Assembly: GCF_964019765.1 (NCBI RefSeq) | Contig: NZ_OZ026461.1 | Coordinates: 434,001-498,000, forward strand | Source: Spiroplasma endosymbiont of Panorpa germanica | Lineage (GTDB): Bacteria > Bacillota_I > Bacilli_A > Mycoplasmatales > Mycoplasmataceae | DNA length: 64,000 nucleotides | Direction: 5' to 3' | In this document: piece after piece, positions 33,015 to 43,504 of the stretch | Layout: each line of letters begins with the position of its first letter | How positions within the stretch are numbered: the stretch's first letter is position 1 | Notes under the pieces: generated by a model | Database searches by the model: none | What the model was told of the DNA's origin: nothing | What the model saw: the letters and a program-made list of their open reading frames with translations, nothing else | Position numbers and translations under genes: made by a program

Positions 33015-33042
33015 TTGACTTTAAATTTTAAGGTGTTATTCT
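33015..33042 (+). promoter_or_regulatory. Promoter of the iol cluster (shared element copy 1)
   Basis: TTGACT, 16-bp spacer, extended -10 TGTTATTCT. The 15-mer TTAAGGTGTTATTCT, which includes the -10, recurs exactly at 42043-42057 just after the cluster, with similar sequence upstream. Confidence 0.6.
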
Positions 33043-33096
33043 ATTTGTAAGGATGAATCCGGTATGAATATCAACCTAATGTTGTTATTTAAAAGA

Positions 33097-33124
33097 TTCT
33101 TCTAAAGATTTCAGATTAGAAGAA
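33097..33124 (+). promoter_or_regulatory. Inverted repeat in the iolA leader (operator or hairpin)
   Basis: Perfect 9-bp arms TTCTTCTAA/TTAGAAGAA with a 10-base spacer, between the promoter and the iolA start. It has no T-run, so a regulator-binding site or leader hairpin is more likely than a terminator. Confidence 0.5.
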
Positions 33125-33167
33125 ATAAGATTAGTAAAGTTATTTATTGATTGAATCGAGGTTTTCT

Positions 33168-34634
33168 ATGAAGGATTTTACCATTGTTGATAATTATATT
33201 AATGGTAATTTAGTAAAAAATAATAAGGATAATAAATATTTAGATTTGATTAATCCTGCCAATAAAAAAATTATTGGAAAAGTTATCTTATCTGATAAAG
33301 ATGATATAGAAGAAATTATTTCTTTTGCAAAAAAAGGTTTTAAAGTTTGAAGTAACTATTCAACCCCGAAAAGAGTTGAAGTAGTTTTAAATTTTTTAGA
33401 ACTAGTTAGAAAAAGTAAGCAAGAACTAGCTGAAATAATAACTATTGAAAATGGCAAACCAATTTTTGAGTCATTGGGTGAAGTTCAAAGAGGAATTGAA
33501 AGCATACAACACGCAGTTACTACAATGAATTTAGCAATGGGGGATTCGTTAGGAAATATTGCGACGGGAGTTGAGGCTACTAGCTATAATTACCCAATAG
33601 GGATAGTAGCGGGTATTTGTCCTTTCAATTTCCCAATGATGGTCCCTTGCTGGATGTTTCCACTAGCAATAGCTTTAGGTAATTGTTTTGTATTAAAACC
33701 TTCTGAGAAAACTCCACAACTTAGTTTAGAGTTGGCTCGACTATTTACTAAAGCTGGTTTACCTGAGGGAGTTTTAAGTATTCTAAATGGTGGCAAAGAA
33801 GCTGTGGATGCAATCATTGAAAATAAAAATATTAAAGGTATTTCTTTTGTTGGAAGTAAAAGAGTTGGACAATACATTTATCAAAAAGGATCTGAAAATT
33901 TTAAAAGAGTGCAAGCTTTAACAGGAGCTAAAAATCATTCTATTATTTTAAAAGATGCTAATATAGACCATGCTGTTGATCAAATTCTTAAATCAGCATT
34001 TGGTTCTGCGGGTCAAAGATGTATGGCTTGTTCGGTTGTAGTTATTGAAAATCAAGTTGCTGATGAATTTTGTCAAAAATTAGTTACCAAAGCTAAGATG
34101 CTTAAAATCGGAGATGGTTTGGTAAAGGATACAACTTTGGGTCCTATAATTAGTGAGCAAAGTTTGAACAATATTTTGAAATATATCGAAGAAGGAATTG
34201 CTCAAAAAGCGAAACTGATCTTGGATGGTAGAGAAGTTATGGATGATAGTGGATACTTCATTGGGGCAACTATTTTTGATGAAGTCACAAGTGAAATGAG
34301 TATTTGAAAAGAAGAAATATTTGGTCCGTTACTATCTATTGTTAGAGTTGATAATTTACAAGAGGCCATTGCAATCACAAATGAATCAGATTTCGGTAAT
34401 GGTGCTTGCTTATTTACAAATAATGCTGCTTCAATTAGAACTTTTCGTGAAAATATTGATGCTGGTATGCTTGGAATCAATTTAGGAGTTCCTGCACCGA
34501 TTGCTAGTTTCCCGTTTTCTGGATGAAAAGATTCATTCTTTGGAACTTCGCACACAAATGGTAAAGATGGGGTAGCTTTCTATACCAGAAGAAAAGTTGT
34601 CACAGCACTTTTGAATATTGGTAAAGCCAAATAA
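33168..34634 (+). CDS. iolA: Methylmalonate/malonate-semialdehyde dehydrogenase (acylating)
   Basis: A 488-residue member of the aldehyde dehydrogenase superfamily. In inositol breakdown it oxidises malonate semialdehyde with CoA and NAD to acetyl-CoA, CO2 and NADH. The catalytic Cys is residue 285 in [10 protein letters not shown], the signature of the acylating MMSDH group. The NAD-binding loop [12 protein letters not shown] is near residue 225, and the active site lacks the general-base Glu of ordinary aldehyde dehydrogenases (TGAKNH, as in MMSDH). The start ATG 33168 follows a GAGG. The stop overlaps the iolB start (TAATG), so the two are translationally coupled. It is the first gene of the cluster, as in Bacillus. 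Confidence 0.93.
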
Positions 34635-35449
34635 TGAAAAAAAATTTAATTCACAGGAAACCGAATCAATCTGAGTCAAGTTTTTTAGAATTACATAACA
34701 TAGATATGGAAAATTCAAATTTAAAATATATTGAGTTTAAAGTCATCAAGATGAGAAAGGGACAAAAATGATCTTTTTCAAACTACAGTAATGAAGTTTG
34801 CGTAGTTATTTTAGAAGGGCAATTGAAAATCAGAAGTTCAAAAGCTAATAAAGTATTTTCCTTATCACGAGCAAAAGGGGTTTTTACAAAAATTCCAAGT
34901 GATAGTTTGTATGCCGGAGATAATGATGAATTAAATTTTGATTCGAAAAGCGATTGTGAATTTTTAATAGCAATTGCTAAGGCAATTAAAAGTCTTGAAA
35001 CAGTATTAATAAAATCTAGTAGCGTCAGAATTGAAAAAAGAGGGAAACATGGTAATTATAGAACAGTTTTTAATATTTTAGATGATCAAAGTGAAGTTTC
35101 AAGTAGCCTAATAGTTGTTGAAGTTTATACAGATCACGGAAATTGAAGTAGTTACCCACCCCATAAACACGATACCTTTATCGAAAATCAAGAAAATATT
35201 TTAGAAGAAACCTATTTTCATAAAATAAGTTCTAAGAGCGGATTTGTGTTGCAAAGAATTTATGATAATGGTAAAAATGACAATACTTTTGTGGTTAAAG
35301 ATGGGGATGTCGTTCTTGTAAAGAGTGGTTATCACCCAGTTTCTGTCCCACCAGGATACAATTCTTACTATCTAAATATTATGGCAGGACCAATTAAAAA
35401 ATGAAATTTTACAAATGACCCTGACCATGAATGAATTATTTCAAAATAG
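34634..35449 (+). CDS. iolB: 5-deoxy-glucuronate isomerase
   Basis: A 271-residue cupin-type isomerase that converts 5-deoxy-glucuronate, the IolD product, to 2-deoxy-5-keto-gluconate. The metal site is seen in NWSSYPPHKHD near residue 170, with later SGYHPVSVPPGYNSYYLN near residue 235. Length matches IolB. Its ATG shares one base with the iolA stop; the next gene starts 16 bp later with its own AGAGGT. Confidence 0.93.
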
Positions 35450-35465
35450 AATTAAGAGGTTAAAT

Positions 35466-36443
35466 ATGAGTGAGTTAGATATAATAACTTTTGGTAGAGC
35501 TTGTATAGATTTAAATTCAATAGAAGTTAATGTACCCATGGAAGAAACAAAAACTTTCGCTAAATATGTGGGGGGATCACCTGCAAATATTGCCATTGGA
35601 TGTGCTAATTTAGGATTGAGAACTGGTTTTATTGGAAAGCTCTCAAGTGATCAACACGGTCGCTTTATTAATAATTATTTAATGGAAAAAAACGTAAACA
35701 CAAGCGGTGTTGTTTGAGATCGTGATAATCATAAGAGTGGTTTAACTTTTACAGAAATTTTAAGTCCTCAAGAATGTAGTATAATGATGTATCGTCAAAA
35801 GGTTGCTGATTTATTTATTAAACCCAGTGAATTGGATGAGGATTTTATCAAAAGCGCTGGGATAGTTTTAATTTCTGGCACCTCATTAAGTAGTAGTCCC
35901 TCAAGAGAAACTGCCTTAAAACTCTTAGAAATTTGTGAAACAAATTTTATTCAGGTTATTTTTGAATTAGATTATCGACCATATAGTTGAAAAAATGATA
36001 TTGAAACTTCAATTTACTATAATTTAGTTGCTAATAGATCGCAAATAATTATTGGCACTAGAGATGAATTTGACAAAATATTTTCAAAAAATAAATTAAC
36101 AGATTTACAGATTGCTGAAAATTATTTAAATCAAAATTCTCATTTAGTTGTAATTAAACACGGAGAGCAAGGATCAAAAGCCTTTCTAAAAGATGGCACA
36201 ATTGTTCAAGCTGGAGTTTTTAAAACCAAGATATTGAAGACGTTTGGAGCGGGAGATTCTTTTGCATCAGGTTTTATTTATGGTTATATCAAAAATGAAA
36301 CAATCAAAAAATCTTTATTAATGGGTAGTGCTGCAGCATCCATTGTTGTTGGCTCTCATAGTTCATCAGATGCATTACCAGATTTAAAAGCTATTAAGGA
36401 ATTTATGATTTTGAATGAAGGTGAAATTAATGAAGTTAGTTAA
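35466..36443 (+). CDS. iolC: 5-dehydro-2-deoxygluconokinase
   Basis: A 325-residue PfkB-family sugar kinase that phosphorylates 2-deoxy-5-keto-gluconate to the 6-phosphate (DKGP). It has the N-terminal YVGGSPANIAIGCANLG sugar-binding motif near residue 34 and the C-terminal GAGDS ATP/catalytic motif with catalytic Asp 264. Size is normal for IolC. Its end overlaps iolD by 14 bp. The next step, DKGP aldolase (IolJ), is not in the window and may be supplied by a general fructose-bisphosphate aldolase. Confidence 0.92.
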
Positions 36444-38337
36444 ATTAACAGTAGGACAAGCGATTATTAAATTCATCGATAACCAATATCTTTTATTTGA
36501 TGGGGTAGAAACCAAATTTGTTGAAGGGGTTTTTAACATTTTTGGTCACGGTAATGTTTTAGGTTTAGGAATTGCTATGGAAGAATCAAATCATTCTTTA
36601 AAAGTAATTCAAGGAAAAAATGAACAAGGAATGGCAAATGCTGCAATTGCTTTTGCCAAGGAAAATTTACGTCGAAAAATATTTGCTGTGACAACTTCAA
36701 TTGGACCAGGATCAACAAATCTAATAACAGCTGCGGCAACAGCTTTTGTAAATAATCTTCCGGTTTTATTATTTGTTGGTGAAACATTTTCATCTAGACA
36801 ACCAGATCCTGTACTACAACAAATTGAAGTTGAACAAAGTAATTTGATCACGGTTAATGATTGTTTAAAACCGGTGTCAAGATATTTTGATAGAATCTAT
36901 CAACCTCAACAATTAATGTCGGCTTTAATTAGAGCTTTTGAAGTTCTCACAGATCCAAAATCTCAAGGACCAGCAACTATTTGCTTACCCCAAGATGTGA
37001 GTAACAAATATTTTGAATTTGAAGAAAGTTTTTTCAAAAAACGAGTTCACTATATGAAACGTGTGATTCCTGATGATTTTGAAATAAATAAATTTGCACA
37101 AATAGTACAGAAATCACAAAGACCTGTAATTACTGTTGGTGGGGGAGTTAAGTATTCTGACGCCAGTGAAATTGTTATGCAAATTAGTGAAAAATTTAAT
37201 ATCCCTATTGTTGAAACCCAAGCGGGTAAATCCGCCGTCCCCTATAATTTTTTAAATATCTTAGGGGGAGTTGGGGTGACTGGTAACCAAATCGCCAATG
37301 AAGCAATTCACAAAGCAGACTTAGTCATAAATTTAGGAACGCGACTAACTGACTTTACAACTAACTCCAAAAAGTCATTTTCCAACACGAATGTTGAAGT
37401 AGTTAATGTGAATATCAACAGATTTCAATCCATGAAAATAGATGGTTTTAGCGTAGTTGGCGATATTAAAATAACCCTAGAAAAATTGCTAAACAAAATT
37501 CCGAATTATAAAAGTCAATATGATGATCAAATCTATAAATGAAGAGCTAATTGGGCTCAAGAAATAGAAAGAATTGAAAATTTAAAAGAAAATTTTCAAG
37601 AACTGATTCAAATTGAAAATCATTTTGACGAAGTTAAAATGAAGGATTATTCAAATAGTTTATCAACTATGTTATCTCAGGCACAAGTGATAGTTAAATT
37701 GAACAAGTTACTCCCTGACAATAGTATTGTTGTTGGTGCGGCCGGTAGTTTACCTGGAGATTTACAAAGATTATTTGAAACAAAAATGAAAAACGGATAT
37801 CACATGGAGTATGGTTATTCTTGCATGGGCTATGAAATAGCTGCAGCCCTTGGGGTTAAGATTGCTAATCCAGATAAAGAAATTTTCGCTTTTGTTGGTG
37901 ATGGTAGTTTTTTGATGCTGCATACTGAATTGGTGACAGCTTTACAATATAACTACAAGATAAATATTTTGCTATTTGATAACTCTGGTTTTGGATGTAT
38001 AAATAATTTACAAATGGATATTGGTGGTAAAAGTTTTTGTACCGAATTTATCAATTTTGAAAATCAAATAATGAATATAGATTATTCAACAATTGGAAAA
38101 GGATACGGACTTGAAACTTTTAAAGTTAACAAAATTGATAATCTAGAAACCGTTATCAATCAAGCTTTGAATAGTTGCAAATCAACATTGATAGAAATTA
38201 AAGTACTTCCCAAAACAATGACCAAAAATTATGGGGGATGATGACATGTTGGAGTCCCTGAGACTAGTAACAATAAGGATGTTAGTTTAGCTAATAAAAA
38301 AATTAATGAAGAACTAGAAAAAATCCGTAAATATTAG
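36430..38337 (+). CDS. iolD: 3D-(3,5/4)-trihydroxycyclohexane-1,2-dione hydrolase (TPP enzyme)
   Basis: A 635-residue thiamin-diphosphate-dependent enzyme that opens the inositol ring product to 5-deoxy-glucuronate. The N-terminal PYR domain includes GKNEQGMANAAIAFAKE and TTSIGPGSTN; the C-terminal TPP/Mg motif begins at GDGS 490-493 and ends with the Asn of LFDNSGFGCINNLQ. Length matches IolD. I choose ATG 36430 behind AAGGTG rather than the in-frame ATG 36415, whose own ribosome site is poor; either way it overlaps iolC. Confidence 0.93.
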
Positions 38338-38359
38338 TAAGGAAAGTAGAGGTTATTTT

Positions 38360-39256
38360 ATGTTAAATAACTACGAAATTAAATTAGCTATTGCTCCAAT
38401 CGCATGAACCAATGATGACATGCCTGAGTTAGGAGCGGAAAATACTTTTGAACAATGCATCAGTGAAATGGCTTTATCAGGTTTTCAAGGAACTGAAATA
38501 GGAAATAAATACCCAAAAGATCCTGAAGTTTTAAAAAGATTTTTAGAACAAAGAAACCTGAAGGTTGCTAGTGCCTGGTTTAGTGCCTTTTTAACAACCA
38601 AAACGTTTGAAGAGGTGAAGATGGACTTCATTAACCACCGAGACCACTTACATCAATTGGGTGCTAAAGTTATTGTTGTGTCTGAGCAAGGCCATAGTAT
38701 TCAAGGAGATTTCACCAAAGCAATTTTTAACGATAAGCCAATTTTTTCAGAAAATGATTGAAAATTATTGACAACAGGACTTGAACTTTTAGGTGATTTA
38801 GCTCATGAAAAAAATATGGAAATAGTTTATCACCATCATATGGGTACAGGAGTGCAAACAACAAGTGAAATTGATCGCTTGATGCGTGAAACCAATGAGG
38901 ATAAAGTTAAACTACTATTGGACACAGGACACTTGCTTTACTCGGGAGAAAATCCCTTTGAAATATTTGATAAGTACTCACATCGAATCAAACATATGCA
39001 TTTTAAAGACATTCGTTCAGATAAATTAGCTCTGACAGTGGAGAAAAAACTGAGCTTTTTAGAATCAGTAAAGATTGGTGTTTTCACTGTTCCAGGAGAT
39101 GGAATCTTTGATTACAAACCATTTGTGGAAAAAGTTAAGGCTGCTAATTATCGCGGTTGAATAGTGGTAGAAGCAGAACAAGATCCAGCCGTTGCCAATC
39201 CCTTTACGTATGCGCTTATAGCTAGAAAATATATGAAAGAAAATTGTGATATTTAA
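38360..39256 (+). CDS. iolE: Inosose dehydratase
   Basis: A 298-residue TIM-barrel enzyme of the xylose-isomerase-like family that dehydrates 2-keto-myo-inositol (inosose) to the dione used by IolD. Metal/substrate residues are visible in YHHHMGTGVQ (near 142-150), LLLDTGH (Asp 188, His 191), HMHFKDI (His 214) and VVEAEQDP (Glu 271). The start ATG follows GTAGAGGT. It is 23 bp after iolD and 22 bp before iolG. Confidence 0.93.
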
Positions 39257-39277
39257 TTTTCAAGAGGAGGAATTAAA

Positions 39278-40288
39278 ATGAACAAAAATATTGTAGGAAT
39301 CATTGGCTTAGGCCGAATTGGAAAACTTCATTTTGATAATATAATTAATTATCAAGGAGTCGAAATAAGATATGTTTTTGATGCTTTTGCAACTGATTTA
39401 AATGATTATCTAAAAGATTATCCTAACGTTAAAGTTGTTAAAGACTATGAAGAAATTCTAAATGATAAAGAAGTTAATGTGGTTTTTGTATGTACACCAA
39501 CCACAACCCATTCAGAGATCATCATTAAAGCTGCTAACGCTGGTAAAAATATTTTCTGTGAAAAACCGATTAGTTTTTCAGAAGAGGAAACATTGTCAGC
39601 TTATGAAGCTGTTGAAAAAGCTAATGTAAAATTTCAAATTGGTTTTAATAGAAGATTTGATAAAAACTTTATGGATGCAAAAAAAGCAATTTTGGATAAC
39701 AAAATTGGGGAACTACATATTTTGAACATTACTTCACGTGACCCTGAACCCCCAAATTTAGATTATGTTAAAAAATCTGGGGGAATTTTTATGGACATGT
39801 CAATTCATGACTTTGATATGATAAGATTTATCTCAAGCTCTGATGTTGAAGAGGTTTATGTAAATGGAGCTGCTCTGGTTAATCCCGACATTGCCAAAGT
39901 GGATGACATTGATACAGCACTAATTTCGCTGAAACTTAAAAATAAAGCAATTGGTTCAATTGATAATAGTCGTCAAGCAGTATATGGTTATGACCAAAGA
40001 CTTGAAGCTTTTGGTAACTTAGGTAAAGTAAATGTTAAAAATAATTTACAAGATAACATTTGTATCGCCAATAGCGATAGTGTTATGTCAGCCAAGCCTC
40101 AATGATTCTTCTTGGAACGTTACAAAGAAGCTTATATCCTAGAAACAAAATTATTTTTTGAAGCTGTAAGTAACAATAAAGAAACTTGTCCTAATTTCTT
40201 AGATGGAATTAAGGCACAAAAAATTGCTAAAGCTGCAAAAGCATCACTAATTAGTGGTAAACCAGAAATAGTTGAGAATGTAGATTAA
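39278..40288 (+). CDS. iolG: Inositol 2-dehydrogenase
   Basis: A 336-residue GFO/IDH/MocA-family oxidoreductase that oxidises myo-inositol to 2-keto-myo-inositol with NAD, the first step of the pathway. The Rossmann motif IGLGRIG is at residues 9-15, the catalytic Lys is in CEKPIS (Lys 96), and the substrate-side FMDMSIHDFDM has His 177. Length and motifs match IolG. AGAGGAGG gives a very strong ribosome site, perhaps raising the level of the entry enzyme. A hairpin follows before the permease gene. Confidence 0.92.
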
Positions 40289-40296
40289 TATTTTTC

Positions 40297-40327
40297 AAGT
40301 TAGTTGGTTATCACACAACTAACTTTT
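40297..40327 (+). terminator. Hairpin between iolG and the EIIC permease gene
   Basis: Perfect 10-bp stem AAGTTAGTTG/CAACTAACTT, 9-base loop, followed by only a short T-run. It could be a partial terminator or an mRNA processing/stability site that sets different levels of the enzymes and the permease. Confidence 0.6.
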
Positions 40328-40352
40328 ATTCGTCTCGGCGTAAAGGAGTTAT

Positions 40353-41918
40353 ATGAGTGAATTTACTTCGTTTCTAAAGGACTTCTTTGGGTTTCCTGCA
40401 ATTTTAATAGGTATTTTTGCCTTATTGGGAAATCTGTTGCAAAGAAAATCTTTTACAAAATCGATTGTATCAACTCTAACAGCTGCTCTTGGATTTTTGA
40501 TTCTACAAGCAGGTGGAGGTTTTATATCCGAAGTTCTGGTAAAATTTTCTTCGGGTTTTAAAGCGCTATTTGGGATAGAAGGGGTTTTACCAAACTCTGA
40601 TCCTCTAGCAATTAGTATTTTAGCCACAGTAGCTGATGTAGCGACAATGGCATCATTTATGTTATTGATTTCGATCATTTTAAATGTTATCCTGGCTAGA
40701 GTAACAAAATTTAAATATATCTTTTTAACAGGTCATCATGCTTTGTATTCTTGTGTTGCCTTAGCGTTTTTATTTAAGGTAGCTAATATTAGTATTTCCA
40801 CAGACTGGTGATATTACATAATTGTTGGTTCAGTTATTATTTCCCTTTATATGTTATTAACCCCAGCGATGACAAGCAAACAAATGCAATTCTTAACTAA
40901 GTCAGATAAAATTTTTATTGGACATAGTAACTCGCTTGGTTTTGCAATTGCTGGTCAAATTGGTAATTGGGTTGGAAAAATCAAAAAAGGAAATGTTAAA
41001 TCAACAGAAAATATTAATTTTCCAAAATGGCTTTCTGTTTTTAAACATTCAGCTGTTTCGGTCACCATAACGATGTTTATTTTGTTCTCAATAATTTACT
41101 TTTCTCTATGAGCCACTCAGGGCCGTGCAGTCATGGAAAGTATTGGAATTTTACAAAAAGGAGAATCACCAATAGCGTTAGTATTCATCTTATCCCTAAA
41201 ATTTACAGCTGGATTAGAAGTATTAATGTTTGGAATTCGATTAATGATAGGGGAGTTAATGCCGGCTCTGGAAGGAATTAGTAAAAGATTTATTCCAGGA
41301 GCTCGTATGGCAGTTGATTGTCCAGTAGTGTTTAATTACGCCCCCACAGCAGTTTTGATCGGCTTTCTAAGCAGTTTAGTCGGGGGCATTGTTGGATTTG
41401 GAATATCAGTTGGACTAAATAGTGCCGCTCCCGCTGTTATAAGTGCGGTAATTATTCCAGGAATCGTGCACCACTTTTTTACAGGTGGGACAGCAGCCAC
41501 GTTTGCTAATGTAAATGGGGGAATAACTGGAGCTATTTTAGGATCCTTTACTAATGGTTTGATAACAACTTTTGTTCCAGTTATGTTTTTAGCAATGCAA
41601 TCAAGTTTTAATTTCAATTTCCAAGAAGGAAATGCGCTATTATTTGCTGAAACCGATCATACAATATTTGCAACAATTGGTTCGTTTTTGCAATGAGCCC
41701 CCGCAAAATGAATTGTTTTGGTATTAGCCTTTATTGTTCTAATATATTTGGTGGTTGATGGAGTTATTCATGAAGTCAAAGATCGTAAGATCAACCCAGA
41801 TAAATACTTAAAAATCAAAGAAGAACGTTTAGAGGAAAAAACTAAATTCCTAAATGAAAGAAAACTTCTCAGAGATGAAAAGAAAAAACTGCAGGAGTTA
41901 AAAAAAATTAAGAGATAG
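40353..41918 (+). CDS. UlaA/SgaT-type PTS EIIC permease, probable inositol transporter
   Basis: A 521-residue membrane protein of the PTS ascorbate-type EIIC family. Features are about ten hydrophobic segments, an N-terminal LGFLILQAGGGFI motif near residue 48 and the repeated glycine-rich segments GHSNSLGFAIAGQIG (near 190) and GIVHHFFTGGTAATFANVNGG (near 370). The C-terminal 45 residues are a highly charged cytosolic tail. The ribosome site AAAGGAG is strong. No EIIA or EIIB gene (ulaB/C type) is nearby. Its place directly after iolG suggests that it imports myo-inositol, perhaps without phosphorylation, since IolG acts on free inositol. This substrate is inferred from context only. Confidence 0.8.
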
Positions 41919-41936
41919 TTATTAACTCAAAAAATC

Positions 41937-41962
41937 TTTCACTTTTTGTGAAAAATTTTTGT
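41937..41962 (+). terminator. Terminator of the iol cluster
   Basis: Stem TTTCAC/GTGAAA with loop TTTTT and a following T-run, 19 bp after the permease stop. Confidence 0.7.
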
Positions 41963-42028
41963 AATTTCTTAAGATAATCATCAAATAGAAAAGAAGCCTC
42001 AAAATTGAATAATTTGGTTTTAATTTTA

Positions 42029-42057
42029 TTTACTTATTTTGTTTAAGGTGTTATTCT
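42029..42057 (+). promoter_or_regulatory. Promoter-like shared element copy 2
   Basis: TTTACT, 17-bp spacer, extended -10 TGTTATTCT. The 15-mer TTAAGGTGTTATTCT at 42043-42057 is identical to that before iolA (33028-33042), and the preceding ~30 bp are also alike with small gaps. Confidence 0.55.
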
Positions 42058-42080
42058 TGTCAAATAGCAAGTTTGGAAAA

Positions 42081-42109
42081 TGGACTTTTTATCGTTATTT
42101 TGGTATAAT
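42081..42109 (+). promoter_or_regulatory. Promoter of the 42136 gene
   Basis: TGGACT, 17-bp spacer, TATAAT (42104-42109) with an upstream TGG (extended -10). Confidence 0.6.
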
Positions 42110-42135
42110 TATCAAAGATATTATGAGGTGACAAA

Positions 42136-43440
42136 ATGTTAATAAATAAAATAATTGCAAGGAATTTCATAACTCCTGGTATAAAAGAATTAAAATTTAA
42201 TCAAAATGGTCAGTTGGCCAATGCAACAGCTAAAAAAGACAAAAAGGATGTTGTTTCACAACTACTAGATATTGTAAACGGTGCTTGATATAGTTACACC
42301 ATTTCTTTTGAAAGATTTTACCCAAAATTTTCTAAGATAACTAAGAATATGGATTTGGAAATTGATTGTTTAATTACTTTGGATGACACTGAAATGGAAC
42401 AATTTAATATTCAATTGAAATCTGATGGTATGAAGCCAATTGAATCAACAGAATTCATGTTTAAGATCAAGGTTTATTGACCTTACATTTTCCCGGTTAT
42501 AATCTTAGAACCACTAACATTTAAAAAGGAAAAACAAATAGTTTTTGGAAGTCACTATTCAAAATTTATTAAGACTAATTTAACAAAAAAAGAAATCCTT
42601 GCTGGAGCCGGTATCAATGCCGTGGCTCAATTTAGAAAAAAATACTTTAAATTAAAAGAACAACCAGTTTCTAAAATTTTAAGAGATCAACATTTAGAAT
42701 TCTTAAAGTTAATTAGAGCAACGTTCACATATGATAATAAATTTATTGGCAAATTAGCCAGATTAGTTTACAATATCGATGATGGTGATATTTTAAACTA
42801 TGCTGATAATCCTGAGTTTTACTTAAATCATAAAAACATTAGCAGCTGATTAAATTCTTTCCAATTGTTTATAGATTATCCTGAATTTAAAATGCATTTT
42901 TTTGAAATGGTTTATGAATTCTTCTTGGTTGATTTACAATGACTTTACTCAACTAGAACTATTAATAATGGTTATGAAATTCAGAAAATCTTATTAGACA
43001 ATAATGCAGCCCATGCTATAGACTTTGTTAAATATGCTAAAATATTTAATGGAGAAATCCCTTTAAGCGAACGAAAATTGAGAGCTGAAAAATATGAGCA
43101 AAAACTATTAGAAGAAGCAATCGTTGATGTTGATTTTGATGAAAAATCAATTCAATTACTGATGAATTACAAGTTCTTAAGTCATCGCCAAGACAGGTTG
43201 CTAGAAAAGCAAGCACTTTTCAGTCCAAGAGGTAAGGGTGAAGTTTTAAATAACGCTATTGTTAATCAAGAAATTAAGGGTGATTGATTTGCCCAAAATA
43301 AATTATCAACAAAACTTGGAATTAATTATAAGGTGAATGAAACCGAATTATTATTTGCAAATAAAAATAAAAATAAAAATTCTTCACCAATTGTTGAAGA
43401 GGAAAAGGATTTTGTATTTGACTCAAAATTCTTTGATTAA
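42136..43440 (+). CDS. Soluble protein of unknown function (434 residues)
   Basis: A 434-residue protein with no signal peptide or membrane helix. The N-terminal half is beta-rich with several aromatic strands (WYSYTISFERFYP), and the rest is largely helical, ending in a charged tail. The start ATG 42136 follows GAGGTG. It has two promoter-like elements upstream and a clear terminator. No family is recognised. A short LYSTR-x-IN stretch near residue 280 also occurs in the 32039 membrane protein, but that is too short to claim homology. Confidence 0.65.
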
Positions 43441-43455
43441 AATTTTAGCAAATTT

Positions 43456-43482
43456 AAAGGCGATTAATTTCGCCTTTCTTAA
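43456..43482 (+). terminator. Terminator after the 42136 gene
   Basis: Seven-bp GC-containing stem AAAGGCG/CGCCTTT with an 8-base loop, then TCTT. Confidence 0.75.
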
Positions 43483-43504
43483 TTAATAGAAAGTTGAAAA
43501 CTAT

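Noticed and set aside
36575-36851. Minus-strand frames opposite iolD
   Set aside because: They lie inside a well-supported gene and have no ribosome site or recognisable product.
33001-42057. The iol cluster as a transposon or integrative element
   Set aside because: No integrase, transposase or tRNA gene is seen. The flanking repeat is imperfect apart from 15 bp and reads as a promoter element, so only the repeat itself is reported.
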